This document shows positions 10,076 through 23,470 of a stretch of DNA of 64,000 nucleotides, piece by piece; positions within the stretch are counted from its first letter, which is position 1, and each line of letters begins with the position of its first letter. Below the pieces are notes generated by a model. The model saw nothing but the letters and a program-made list of their open reading frames with translations, was not told the origin of the DNA and did not search any database. Where the stretch lies: assembly GCA_911728455.2 (NCBI GenBank), contig OU452229.1:13240076-13304075 (forward strand), in the 5' to 3' direction. The position numbers were made by a program, and so were the translations under genes. The DNA comes from Marthasterias glacialis. Its lineage: Eukaryota; Echinodermata; Asteroidea; Forcipulatida; Asteriidae.

Positions 10076-12975
10076 TAGTTGCCGTAGCTATTCTTGACAT
10101 ACATACAGCATGGCCGTATGCACTGGACATCCTCGGGGTGTCCTCACTCCGCGGTCCCTGGCATCCTCCCTGTTTATCCTGCAGCCCCAAGACCAGCATT
10201 TTCGGAAAGCCCATGAGCAGGGTTTCCAACAGTGTCAGACTTGTCAGTTTCCCGCCAATACTTTGGGAGATAGAGCCGTTGCTAAGTCTTGTTTTCATTC
10301 TGTTACAGCTTCGTGTACAAAAGTGCCAATAGACAGGCGTTTGAAGCGCATTCTGAGCAGCCCCGCTCCCTGGTGGTTTCAAGGTGGAAGACGGCCCTAG
10401 CCAGCCGGAAAAGCCATATTTTCGGATGCAAGACTATGGCAGCCACCTGCAGGTACAAGAAATTTCTCTCTAGCCCTATTATTTCTGGATTTATTGGCCG
10501 TGGCGCTGCCGACTTCTTTTTTAGGCGTTTTTTGCTGGCTTCAGTCCAGCACACATGTAGTTGCCGTGGCTATTGTTGACATACATACAGCATGGCCGTA
10601 TGCACTGGACATCCTCGGGGTGTCCTCACTCCGCGGTCCCTGGCATCCTCCCTGTTTATCCTGCAGCCCCAAGACCAGCATTTTCGGAAAGCCCATGAGC
10701 AGGGTTTCCAACAGTGTCAGACTTGTCAGTTTCCCGCCAATACTTTGGGAGATAGAGCCGTTGCTAAGTCTTGTTTTCATTCTGTTACAGCTTCGTGTAC
10801 AAAAGTGCCAATAGACAGGCGTTTGAAGCGCATTCTGAGCAGCCCCGCTCCCTGGTGGTTTCAAGACGGAAGACGGCCCTGGCTGGCCGGGAAAACCATA
10901 TTTTCGGATTCAGGACTATGGCAGCTACCTGCAGGTACAAGAAATTTCTCTCTAGCTCCATTATTTCTGGATTTATTGGCTGTGGCGCTGCCGACTTCTT
11001 TTTTCGGCGCTTTTTGCAGGCTTCGGTCCAGCACACATGTAGTTGCCTTGGCTATTGTTGACGTACACACAGCATGGCCGTATGCACTGGACATCTTCGG
11101 GGTGTCCTCACTCCGCGGTCCCTGGCATCCTCCCTGTTTATCCCAAAGCCCCAAGACCAGCATTTTCGGAAAGCCCATGAGCAGGGCTTTCCAACAGTGT
11201 CAGACTTGTCAGTTTCCTGCCATTACTTTGGGAGATAGAGCCGTTGCTAAGTCTTGTTTTCACTCTGTTACAGCTTTGTGTACAAAAGTGCCATTAGACA
11301 GGCGTTTGAAGCGCATTCGGAGCAGCCCCGCTCCCTGGTGGTTTCAAGACGGAAGATGGCCATGGCTGGCCGGGAAAACCATATTTTCGGATTCAGGACT
11401 ATGGCAGCTACCTGCAGGTACAAGAAAGTTCTCTCTAGCCCCATTATTTCTGGATTTATTGGCCGTGGCGCTGCCGACTTCTTTTTTCGGCGTTTTTTTG
11501 CTGGCTTCGGTCCAGCACACATGTAGTTGCCTTGGCTATTGTTGACGTACACACAGCATGGCCGTATGCACTGGACATCCTCGGGATGTCCTCTCTCCGC
11601 GGTCCCTGGCATCCTCCATGTTTTTCTTGCAGCCCCAAGACCAACATTTTCGGAAAGCCCATGAGCAGGCCTTCCCAACAGTGTCAGACTTGTCAGTTTC
11701 CTGCCAATATTTTGGGAGATAGAGCCGTTGCTAAGTCTTGTTTTCACTCTGTTACAGCTTCGTGTACAAAAGTGCCATTAGACAGGCGTTTGAAGCGCAT
11801 TCGGAGCAGCCCCGCTCCCTGGTGGTTTCAAGGTGACAAACTACCCTAGCTGGCCGCGAAAACCATATTTTCGGATTCAGGACTATGGCAGCTACCTGCA
11901 GGTACAAGAAATTTCTCTCTAACCCCATTATTTCTGGATTTATTGGCCGTGGCGCTGCCGACTTCTTTTTTGGGCGTTATTTTGCTGGCTTCGGTCCAGC
12001 ACACATGTAGTTGCCTTGGCTATTGTTGACGTACACACAGCATGGCCGTATGCACTGGACATCCTCGGGGTGTCCTCACTCCGCGGTCCCTGGCATCCTC
12101 CATGTTTTTCTTGCAGCCCCAAGACCAACATTTTCGGAAAGCCCACGAGCAGGCCTTCCCAACAGTGTCAGACTTGTCAGTTTCCTGCCAATACTTTGGG
12201 AGATAGAGCCGTTGCTAAGTCTTGTTTTCACTCTGTTACAGCTTCGTGTACAAAAGTGCCATTAGACAGGCGTTTGAAGCGCATTCGGAGCAGCCCCTCT
12301 CCCTGGTGGTTTCAAGGTGGAAAACTACCCTAGCTGGCCGCGAAAACCATATTTTCGGATGCAGGACTATGGCAGCTACCTGCAGGTACAAGAAGATTCT
12401 CTCTAGCCCCATTATTTCTGGATTTATTGGCCGTGGCGCTGCCGACTTCTTTTTTCGGCGTTATTTTGTTGGCTTCGGTCCAGCACACATGTAGTTGCCT
12501 TGGCTATTGTTGACGTACACACAGCATGGCCGTATGCACTGGACATCTTCGGGGTGTCCTCACTCCGCGGTCCCTGGCATCCTCCCTGTTTATCCCAAAG
12601 CCACAAGACCAGCATTTTCGGAAAGCCCATGAGCAGGGCTTTCCAACAGTGTCAGACCTGTCAGTTTCCCGCCATTACTTCGGGAGATAGAGCCGTTGCT
12701 AAGTCTTGTTTTCACTCTGTTACAGCTTTGTGTACAAAAGTGCCATTAGACAGGCGTTTGAAGCGCATTCGGAGCAGCCCCGCTCCCTGGTGGTTTCAAG
12801 ACGGAAGATGGCCCTGGCTGGCCGGGAAAACCATATTTTCGGATGCAGGACTATGGCAGCTACCTGCAGGTACAATAAATTTCTCTCTAGCCCCATTATT
12901 TCTGGATTTATTGGCCGTGGCGCTGCCGACTTCTTTTTTCGGCGTTATTTTGCTGGCTTCGGTCCAGCACACATG
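10076..12975 (+). repeat. Six-monomer duplication, copy 2 (2,900 bp)
   Basis: This is the tandem copy of 7175-10075. The entry point is near 10076-10082, where sequence of the 9806-type monomer (GGCGTTATTTTGCTGG) passes into the GCCGTAGCTATT..GACATACATACAGC type otherwise seen at about 7180. Near-identity over 2.9 kb, against visible divergence between adjacent monomers, marks a recent unequal exchange of six units. Confidence 0.9.
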
Positions 12976-15900
12976 TAGTTGCCTTGGCTATTGTTGACGT
13001 ACACACAGCATGGCCGTATGCACTGGACATCCTCGGGATGTCCTCACTCCGCGGTCCCTGGCATCCTCCCTGTTTATTCCGCAGCCACAAGACCGGCATT
13101 TTTGGAAAGCCCATGAGCAGGGCTTTTCAACAGTGTCAGACTTGTCAGTTTTCCACCAATACTTTGGGAGATAAAGCCGTTGCTAAGTCTTGTTTTCACT
13201 CTGTTACAGCTTCGTGTACAAAAGTGCCATTAGACAGGCGTTTGAAGCGCATTTGGAGCAGCCCCGCTCCCTGGTGGTTTCAAGGTGGAAGACTACCCTA
13301 GCTGGCCGGGAAAACCATATTTTCGGATGCAGGACTATGGCAGCTACCTGCAGGTACAATAACTTTCTCTCTAGCCCCATTATTTGTGGATTTATTGGCC
13401 GTGGCGCTGCCGACTTCTTTTTTCGGCGTTTTTTTGCTGGCTTCGCTCCAGCACACATGTAGTTGCCTTGGCTATTGTTGACGTACACACAGCATGGCCG
13501 TATGCACTGGACATCTTCGGGGTGTCCTCACTCCGCGGTCCCTGGCATCCTCCCTGTTTATTCCGCAGCCACAAGACCGGCATTTTTGGAAAGCCCATGA
13601 GCAGGGCTTTTCAACAGTGTCAGACTTGTCAGTTTTCCACCAATACTTTGGGAGATGGAGCCGTTGCTAAGTCTTGTTTTCACTCTGTTACAGCTTCGTG
13701 TACAAAAGTGCCATTAGACAGGCGTTTGAAGCGCATTCGGAGCAGCCCCGCTCCCTGGTGGTTTCAAGACGGAAGATGGCCCTGGCTGGCCGGGAAAACC
13801 ATATTTTCGGATGCAGGACTATGGCAGCTACCTGCAGGTACAAGAAATTTCTCTCTGACTCCATTATTTCTGGATTTATTGGCCGTGGCGCTGCCGACTT
13901 CTTTTTTCGGCGTTATTTTGCTGGCTTCGGTCCAGCACACATGTAGTTGCCTTGGCTATTGTTGACGTACACACAGCATGGCCGTATGCACTGGACATCC
14001 TCGGGATGTCCTCACTCTGCGGTCCCTGGCATCCTCCATGTTTATCCCAAAGCCACAAGACCAGCATTTTCGGAAAGCCCATGAGCAGGGCTTTCCAACA
14101 GTGTCAGACCTGTCAGTTTCCCGCCATTACTTTGGGAGATAGAGCCGTTGCTAAGTCTTGTTTTCACTCTGTTACAGCTTTGTGTACAAAAGTGCCATTA
14201 GACAGGCGTTTGAAGCGCATTCGGAGCAGCCCCGCTCCCTGATGGTTTCAAGACGGAAGATGGCCCTGGCTGGCCGGGAAAACCATATTTTCGGATGCAG
14301 GACTATGGCAGCTACCTGCAGGTACAATAACTTTCTCTCTAGCCCCATTATTTCTGGATTTATTGGCCGTGGCGCTGCCGACTTCTTTTTTCGGCGTTTT
14401 TTTGCTGGCTTCGCTCCAGCACACATGTAGTTGCCTTGGCTATTGTTGACGTACACACAGCATGGCCGTATGCACTGGACATCTTCGGGGTGTCCTCACT
14501 CCGCGGTCCCTGGCATCCTCCCTGTTTATTCCGCAGCCACAAGACCGGCATTTTTGGAAAGCCCATGAGCAGGGCTTTTCAACAGTGTCAGACTTGTCAG
14601 TTTTCCACCAATACTTTGGGAGATGGAGCCGTTGCCAAGTCTTGTTTTCACTCTGTTACAGCTTCGTGTACAAAAGTGCCATTAGACAGGCGTTTGAAGC
14701 GCATTCGGAGCAGCCCCGCTCCCTGGTGGTTTCAAGACGGAAGATGGCCCTGGCTGGCCGGGAAAACCATATTTTCGGATGCAGGACTATGGCAGCTACC
14801 TGCAGGTACAAGAACTTTCTCTCTAGCCCCATTATTTCTGGATTTATTGGCCGTGGCGCTGCCGACTTCTTTTTTCGGCGTTATTTTGCTGGCTTCGGTC
14901 CAGCACACATGTAGTTGCCTTGGCTATTGTTGACGTACACACAGCATGGCCGTATGCACTGGACATCCTCGGGGTGTCCTCACTCCGCGGTCCCTGGCAT
15001 CCTCCCTGTTTATCCCAAAGCCACAAGACCAGCATTTTCGGAAAGCCCATGAGCAGGGCTTTCCAACAGTGTTAGACCTGTCAGTTTCCCGCCATTACTT
15101 TGGGAGATAGAGCCGTTGCTAAGTCTTGTTTTCACTCTGTTACAGCTTTGTGTACAAAAGTGCCATTAGACAGGCGTTTGAAGCGCATTCGGAGCAGCCC
15201 CGCTCCCTGGTGGTTTCAAGACGGAAGATGGCCCTGGTTTGCCGGGAAAACCATATTTTCGGATGCAGGACTATGGCAGCTACCTGCAGGTACAAGAAAG
15301 TTCTTTCTAGCCCCATTATTTCTGGATTTATTGGCCGTGGCGCTGCCGACTTCTTTTTTCGGCGTTTTTTTGCTGGCTTCGGTCCAGCACACATGTCGTT
15401 GCCTTGGCTATTGTTGACGTACACACAGCATGGCCGTATGCACTGGACATCCTCGGGATGTCCTCACTCCGCGGTCCCTGGCATCCACCATGTTTTTCTT
15501 GCAGCCCCAAGACCAACATTTTCGGAAAGCCCATGAGCAGGCCTTCCCAACAGTGTCAGACTTGTCAGTGTCCCACCAATACTTTGGGAGATAAAGCCGT
15601 TGCTAAGTCTTGTTTTCACTCTGTTACAGCTTCGTGTAAAAAAGTGCCATTAGACAGGCGTTTGAAGCGCATTCGGAGCAGCCCCGCTCCCTGGTGGTTT
15701 CAAGGTGGAAGACTACCCTAGCTGGCCGGGAAAACCATATTTTCGGATGCAGGACTATGGCAGCTACCTGCAGGTACAAGAAGATTCTCTCTAACCCCAT
15801 TATTTCTGGATTTATTGGCCGTGGCGCTGCCGACTTCTTTTTTCGGCGTTATTTTGCTGGCTTCGGTCCAGCACACATGTAGTTGCCTTGGCTATTGTTG

Positions 15901-17335
15901 ACGTACACACAGCATGGCCGTATGCACTGGACATCCTCGGGGTGTCCTCACTCCGCGGTCCCTGGCATCCTCTCTGTTTATCCTGCAGCCCCAAGACCGG
16001 CATTTTCGGAAAGCCCATGAGCAGGGCTTTCCAACAGTGTCAGACTTGTCAGTTTCCCGCCAATACTTTGGGAGATAGAGCCGTTGCTAAGTCTTGTTTT
16101 CACTCTGTTACAGCTTTGTGTACAAAAGTGCCATTTAGACAGGCGTTTGAAGCGCCTTCGGAGCAGCCCCGCTCCCTGGTGGTTTCAAGGTGGAAAACTA
16201 CCCTAGCTGGCCGCGAAAACCATATTTTCGGATGCAGGACTATGGCAGCTACCTGCAGGTACAAGAAATTTCTCTCTAACCCCATTATTTCTGGATTTAT
16301 TGGCCGTGGCGCTGCCGACTTCTTTTTTGGGCGTTATTTTGCTGGCTTCGGTCCAGCACACATGTAGTTGCCTTGGCTATTGTTGACGTACACACAGCAT
16401 GGCCGTATGCACTGGACATCCTCGGGGTGTCCTCACTCCGCGGTCCCTGGCATCCTCCCTGTTTATCCCAAAGCCACAAGACCAGCATTTTCGGAAAGCC
16501 CATGAGCAGGGCTTTCCAACAGTGTCAGACCTGTCAGTTTCCCGCCAATACTTTTGGAGATAGAGCCGTTGCTAAGTCTTGTTTTCACTCTGTTACAGCT
16601 TTGTGTACAAAAGTGCCATTAGACAGGCGTTTGAAGCGCATTCGGAGCAGCCCCGCTCCCTGGTGGTTTCAAGACGGAACATGGCCCTGGCTGGCCGGGA
16701 AAACCATATTTTCGGATGCAGGACTATGGCAGCTACCTGCAGGTACAATAAATTTCTCTCTAGCCCCATTATTTCTGGATGTATTGGCCGTGGCGCTGCC
16801 GACTTCTTTTTTCGGCGTTTTTTTGCTGGCTTCGGTCCAGCACACATGTAGTTGCCTTGGCTATTGTTGACGTACACACAGCATGGCCGTATGCACTGGA
16901 CATCCTCGGGATGTCCTCACTCCGCGGTCCCTGGCATCCTCCATGTTTTTCTTGCAGCCCCAAGACCAACATTTTCGGAAAGCCCACGAGCAGGCCTTCC
17001 CAACAGTGTCAGACTTGTCAGTTTCCTGCCAATACTTTGGGAGATAGAGCCGTTGCTAAGTCTTGTTTTCACTCTGTTACAGCTTCGTGTACAAAAGTGC
17101 CATTAGACAGGCGTTTGAAGCGCATTCGGAGCAGCCCCGCTCCCAGGTGGTTTCAAGGTGGAAAACTACCCTAGCTGGCCGCGAAAACCATATTTTCGGA
17201 TGCAGGACTATGGCAGCTACCTGCAGGTAGAAGAAATTTCTCTCTAACCCCATTATTTCTGGATTTATTGGCCGTGGCGCTGCCGACTTCTTTTTTCGGC
17301 GTTATTTTGCTGGCTTCGGTCCAGCACACATGTAG
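12976..17335 (+). repeat. Array block 2: mixed monomers with a two-unit duplication
   Basis: Nine monomers (anchors 13190-17063). About 13.32-13.85 kb and 14.29-14.82 kb are near-copies 968 bp apart, sharing TTCGCTCCAGC, GGAGATGGAGCC and GGCATTTTTGG. Units here often have GGCGTTATTTTGC in place of the second T run, and ATCCCAAAGCCACAAG. Monomer 16094 shows the +1 T variant CCATTTAGACAGG with CGCCTTCGG. A TAG in CAGTGTTAGACC (about 15072) and a duplicated A in GTGTAAAAAAGTG (about 15640) are small private changes. Confidence 0.85.
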
Positions 17336-17665
17336 TTGCCTTGGCTATTGTTGACCGCGGATACTTTGGGAGACAGAGCCGTTGCTAAGTCTTGTTTTCA
17401 CTCTGTTACAGCTTCGTATACAAAAGTGCCATTTAGACAGGCGTTTGAAGCGCCTTCGGAGCAGCCCCGCTCCCTGGTGGTTTCAAGGTGGAAAACTACC
17501 CTAGCTGGCCGCGAAAACCATATTTTCGGATGCAGGACTATGGCAGCTACCTGCAGGTACAAGAAGATTCTCTCTAACCCCATTATTTCTGGATTTATTG
17601 GCCGTGGCGCTGCCGACTTCTTTTTTCGGCGTTATTTTGCTGGCTTCGGTCCAACACACATGTAG
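17336..17665 (+). repeat. Truncated monomer (330 bp)
   Basis: The unit is 154 bp short. TTGGCTATTGTTGAC passes through a five-base remnant, CGCGG, directly into ATACTTTGGGAGACAG at about 17355-17361. The missing part is the segment with GTACACACAGCATGG, the CCGCGG region and the hairpin. CGCGG is also present inside the lost segment, so it may be a leftover or a microhomology. Confidence 0.9.
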
Positions 17666-20600
17666 TTGCCTTGGCTATTGTTGACGTACACACAGCATGG
17701 CCGTATGCACTGGACATCCTCGGGGTGTCCTCACTCCGCGGTCCCTGGCATCCTCCCTGTTTATCCCAAAGCCACAAGACCAGCATTTTCGGAAAGCCCA
17801 TGAGCAGGGCTTTCCAACAGTGTCAGACCTGTCAGTTTCCCGCCATTACTTTGGGAGATAGAGCCGTTGCTAAGTCTTGTTTTCACTCTGTTACAGCTTT
17901 GTGTACAAAAATGCCATAAGACAGGCGTTTGAAGCGCATTCGGAGCAGCCCCGCTCCCTGGTGGTTTCAAGGTGGAAAACTACCCTAGCTGGCCGCGAAA
18001 ACCACATTTTCGGATGCAGGACTATGGCAGCTACCTGCAGGTACAAGAAATTTCTCTCTAACCCCATTATTTCTGGATTTATTGGCCGTGGTGCTGCCGA
18101 CTTCTTTTTTCGGCGTTATTTTGCTGGCTTCGGTCCAGCACACATGTAGTTGCCTTGGCTATTGTTGACGTACACACAGCATGGCCGTATGCACTGGACA
18201 TCCTCGGGGTGTCCTCACTCCGCGGTCCCTGGCATCCTCCCTGTTTATCCCAAAGCCCCAAGACCACCATTTTCGGAAAGCCCATGAGCAGGGCTTCCCA
18301 ACAGTGTCAGATCTGTCAGTTTTCCGCCATTACTTTGGGAGATAGAGCCGTTGCTAAGTCTTGTTTTCACTCTGTTACAGCTTTGTGTACAAAAGTGCAA
18401 TTAGACAGGCGTTTGAAGCGCATTCGGAGCAGCCCCGCTCCCTGGTAGTTTCAAGACGGAAGATGGCCCTGTCTGGCCGGGAAAACCATATTTTCGGATG
18501 CAGGACTATGGCAGCTACCTGCAAGTACAAGAAATTTCTCTCTAGCACCATTATTTCTGGATTTATTGGCCGTGGCGCTGCCGACTTCTTTTTTCGGCGT
18601 TATTTTGCTGGCTTCGGTCCAGCACACATGTAGTTGCCTTGGCTATTGTTGACGTACACACAGCATGGCCGTATGCACTGGACATCCTCGGGGTGTCCTC
18701 ACTCCGCGGTCCCTGGCATCCTCCCTGTTTATCCCAAAGCCACAAGACCAGCATTTTCGGAAAGCCCATGAGCAGGGCTTTCCAACAGTGTCAGACCTGT
18801 CAGTTTCCCGCCATTACGTTGGGAGATAGAGCCGTTGCTAAGTCTTGTTTTCACTCTGTTACAGCTTCGTGTACAAAAGTGCCATTTAGACAGGCGTTTG
18901 AAGCGCCTTCGGAGCAGCCCCGCTCCCTGGTGGTTTCAAGGTGGAAAACTACCCTAGCTGGCCGCGAAAACCATATTTTCGGATGCAGGACTATGGCAGC
19001 TACCTGCAGGTACAAGAAATTTCTCTCTAACCCCATTATTTCTGGATTTATTGGCCGTGGCGCTGCCGACTTCTTTTTTCGGCGTTATTTTGCTGGCTTC
19101 GCTCCAGCACACATGTAGTTGCCTTGGCTATTGTTGACGTACACACAGCATGGCCGTATGCACTGGACATCCTCGGGGTGTCCTCACTCCGCGGTCCCTG
19201 GCATCCTCCCTGTTTATCCCAAAGCCACAAGACCAGCATTTTCGGAAAGCCCATGAGCAGGGCTTTCCAACAGTGTCAGACCTGTCAGTTTCCCGCCATT
19301 ACTTTGGGAGATAGAGCCGTTGCTAAGTCTTGTTTTCACTCTGTTACAGCTTTGTGTACAAAAGTGCCATTAGACAGGCGTTTGAAGCGCATTCGGAGCA
19401 GCCCCGCTCCGTGGTGGTTTCAAGCCGGAAGAAGGCCCTGGCTGGCCGGGAAAACCATATTTTCGGATGCAGGACTATGGCAGCTACCTGCAGGTACAAG
19501 AAATGTCTCTCTAGCCCCATTATTTCTGGATTTATTGGCCGTGGCGCTGCCGACTTCTTTTTTCGGCGTTTTTTTGCTGGCTTCGGTCCAGCACACATGT
19601 AGTTGCCTTGGCTATTGTTGACGTACACACAGCATTGCCGTATGCACTGGACATCCTCGGGATGTCCTCACTCCGCGGTCCCTGGCATCCTCCATGTTTT
19701 TCTTGCAGCCCCAAGACCAACATTTTCGGAAAGCCCACGAGCAGGCCTTCCCAACAGTGTCAGACTTGTCAGTTTCCTGCCAATACTTTGGGAGATAGAG
19801 CCGTTGCTCAGTCTTGTTTTCACTTTGTTACAGCTTCGTGTAAAAAAGTGCCATTAGACAGGCGTTTGAGGCGCATTCGGAGCAGCCCCGCTCCCTGATG
19901 GTTTCAAGACGGAAGATGGCCCTGGCTGGCCGGGAAAACCATATTTTCGGATGCAGGACTATGGCAGCTACCTGCAGGTACAAGAAATTTCTCTCTAGCC
20001 CCATTATTTCTGGATTTATTAGGCGTGGCGCTACCGACTTCTTTTTTTTGCGTTTTTTTGCTGGCTTCGGTCCAGCACACATGTAGTTGCCTTGGCTATT
20101 GTTGACGTACACACAGCATGGCTGTATGCACTGGACATCCTCGGGGTGTCCTCACTCCGCGGTCCCTGGCATCCTCCCTGTTTATCCTGCAGCCCCAAGA
20201 CCGGCATTTTCGGAAAGCCCATGAGCAGGGCTTCCCAACAGTGTCAGACTTGTTAGTTTTCCGCCAATACTTTGGGAGATAGAATCGTTGCTAAGTCTTG
20301 TTTTCACTCTGTTACAGCTTCGTGTACAAAAGTGCCATTAGACAGGCGTTTGAAGCGCATTCGGAGCAGCCCCGCTCCTTGGTGGTTTTAAGGTGGAAGA
20401 CGGCCCTACCCGGCCGGGAAAACCATATTTTCGGATGCAGGACTATGGCAGCTACCTGCAGGTACAAGAAATTTCTCTCTAGCCCCATTATTTCTGGTTT
20501 TATTGGCCGTGGCGCTGCCGACTTCTTTTTTGGGCGTTTTTTTGCTGGCTTCGGTCCAGCACAAATGTAGTTGCCTTGGCTATTGTTGACGTACACACAA

Positions 20601-23470
20601 CATGGCTGTATGCACTGGACATCCTTGGGGTGTCTTCACTCCGCGGTTTTTGCCATCCTCCCTGTTTATCCCGCAGCCCCGAGACCGGCATTTTTGGAAA
20701 GCCCATGAGCAGGGCTTCCCAACAGTGTCAGACTTGTCAGTTTCCCGCCAAAACTTTGGGAGATAGAGCCGTTGCTAAGTCTTGTTTTCACTCTGTTACA
20801 GCATCGTGTAAAAAAGTGCCATTAGACAGGCGTTTGAAGCGCATTCGGAGCAGCCCCGCTCCCGGGTGGTTTCAAGGTGGAAGACGGCCCTAGCCGGCCG
20901 CGAAACCATATTTTGGGATGCAGGACTATGACAGCTACCTGCAAGTACAAGAAATTTCTCTCTAGCCCCATTATTTCTGGATTTATTGGCCGTGGCGCTG
21001 CCGACTTCTTTTTTCGGCGTTTTTTTGCTGGCTTCGGTCCAGCACACATGTAGTTGCCTTGGCTATTGTTGACGTACACACAACATGGCTGTATGCACTG
21101 GACATCCTCGGGGTGTCCTCACTCCGCGGTTCTTGCCATCCTCCCCGTTTATCCTGCAGCCCCGAGACCGGCATTTTCGGAAAGCCCATGAGCTGGGCTT
21201 CCCACCAGTGTCAGACTTGTCAGTTTCTCGCCAATACTTTGGGAGATACAGCCGTTGCTAAGTCTTGTTTTCACTCTGTTACAGCTTCGTGTACAAAAGT
21301 GCCATTAGACAGGCGTTTGAAGCGCATTCGGAGCAGCCCCGCTCCCTGGTGGTTTCAAGGTGGAAGACGGCCCTAGCCGGCCGCGAAAACCATATTTTCG
21401 GATGCAGGACTATGGCAGCTACCTGCAGGTACAAGAAATTTCTCTCTAGCCCCATTATTTCTGGATTTATTGGCCGTGGCGCTGCCGACTTCTTTTTTCG
21501 GCGTTTTTTTGCTGGCTTCGGTCCAGCACACATGTAGTTGCCTTGGCTATTGTTGACGTACACACAGCATGGCCGTATGCACTGAACATCCTCGGTGTGT
21601 CCTCACTCCGCGGTTCCTGGCATCCTCCCTGCTTATCCCGCAGCCCCAAGACCGGCATTTTCGGAAAGCCCATGAGCAGGGCTTTCAAAAAGTGTCAGAC
21701 TTGTCAGTTTCCCGCCAATACTTTGGGAGATAGAGCCGTTGCTAAGTCTTGTTTTCACTCTGTTACAGCTTCGTGTACAAAAGTGCCATTAGACAGGCGT
21801 TTGAAGCGCATTCGGAGCAGCCCCGCTCCCTGGTGGTTTCAAGGTGGAAGACTACCCTAGCCAGCCGGGAAAACCATATTTTCGGATGCAGGACTATGGC
21901 AGCTACCTGCAGGTACAATAAATTTCTCTCTAGCCCCATTATTTCTGGATTTATTGGCCGTGGCGCTGCCGACTTCTTTTTTCGGCGTTTTTTCGCTGGC
22001 TTCGGTCCAGCACACATGTAGTTGCCTTGGCTATTGTTGACGTACACACAGCATGGCTGTATGCACTTGACATCTTCGGAGTGTCCTCACTCCGCGGTCC
22101 CTGGCATCCTCCCTGTTTAACCTGCAGCCCCAAGACCAGCATTTTCGGAAAGCCCATGAGCAGGGCTTTCCAACAGTGTCAGACTTGTCAGTTTCCCGCC
22201 AATACCTTGGGAGATAGAGCCGTTGCTCAGTCTTGTTTTCATTCTGTTACTGCTTCGTGTACAAAAGTGCCATTAGACAGGCGTTTGAAGCGCCTTCTGA
22301 GCAGCCCCGCTCCCTGGTGGTTTCAAGGTGGAAGACGGCCCTAGCCGGCCGCGAAAACCATATTTTCGGATGCAAGACTATGGCAGCTACCTGCAGGTAC
22401 AAGAAATTTCTTTCTAGCCCCATTATTTCTGGATTTATTGGCCGTGGCGCTGCCGACTTCGTTTTTGGGCGTTTTTTTGCTGGCTTCGGTCCAGCACACA
22501 TGTAGTTGCCTTGGCTATTGTTGACTTACACACAGCATGGCCGTATGCACTGGACATCTTCGGGTGTCCTCACTCCGCGGTCTCTGGCATCCTCCCTGTT
22601 TATCCTGCTGCCCCAAGACCGGCCTTTTCGGAAAGCCCATGAGCAGGGCTTCCCAACAGTGTCAGACTTGTCAGTTTCCCGCAAAGACTTTGGGAGATAG
22701 AGCCGTTGCTAAGTCTTGTTTTCACTCTGTTACAGCTTCGTGTACAAAAGTGCCATTAGACAGGCGTTTGAAGCGCATTCGGTGCAGTTCCGCTCCCTGG
22801 TGGTTTCAAGGTGGAAGACGGCCCTAGCCGGCCGGGAAAACCATATTTTCGGATGCAGGACTATGGCAACTACCTGCAGGTACAATAAATTTCTCTCTAG
22901 CCCCATTATTTCTGGATTTATTGGCCGTGGCGCTGCCGACTTCTTTTTTGGGCGTTTTTTTGCTGGCTTCGGTCCAGCACACATGTAGTTGCCTTGGCTA
23001 TTGTTGACGTACACACAGCATGGCCGTATGCACTGGACATCCTCGGTGTGTCCTCACTCCGCGGTTCCTGGCATCCTCCCTGTTTATTCCCCAGCCCCAA
23101 GACCGGCATTTTCGGAAAGCCCATGAGCAGGGCTTTCAAAAAGTTTCAGACTTGTCAGTTTCCCGCCAATACTTTGGGAGATAGAGCCATTGCTCAGTCT
23201 TGTTTTCACTCTGTTACAGCTTCGTGTACAAAAGTGCCATTAGACAGGCGTTTGAAGCGCATTCGGAGCAGCCCCGCTCCCTGGTGGTTTCAAGGTGGAA
23301 GACGGCCCTAGCCGGCCGGGAAAACCATATTTTCAGATGCAGGACTATGACAGCTACCTGCAGGTACAAGAACTTTCTCTCTAGCCCCATTATTTCTGGA
23401 TTTATTGGCCGTGGCGCTGTCGACTTCTTTTTTGGGCGTTTTTTTGCTGGCTTCGGTCCAGCACACATGT
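17666..23470 (+). repeat. Array block 3: mixed monomers
   Basis: Twelve monomers (anchors 17877-23200). Several subfamilies alternate: GGTGGAAAACTACCC units, GACGGAAGATGGCCC units and GGTGGAAGACGGCCCTAGCC units. From about 20.6 kb a type with ACAACATGG and GCGGTT(T/C)TTGCCATCC appears and then alternates with GCGGTTCCTGGCATCC. The +1 T variant recurs at 18845. In 22251 the acceptor-like CAG is CTG. A short CTTCGGGTGTCC (one G fewer) at 22558 is shared with 26441. Confidence 0.85.
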
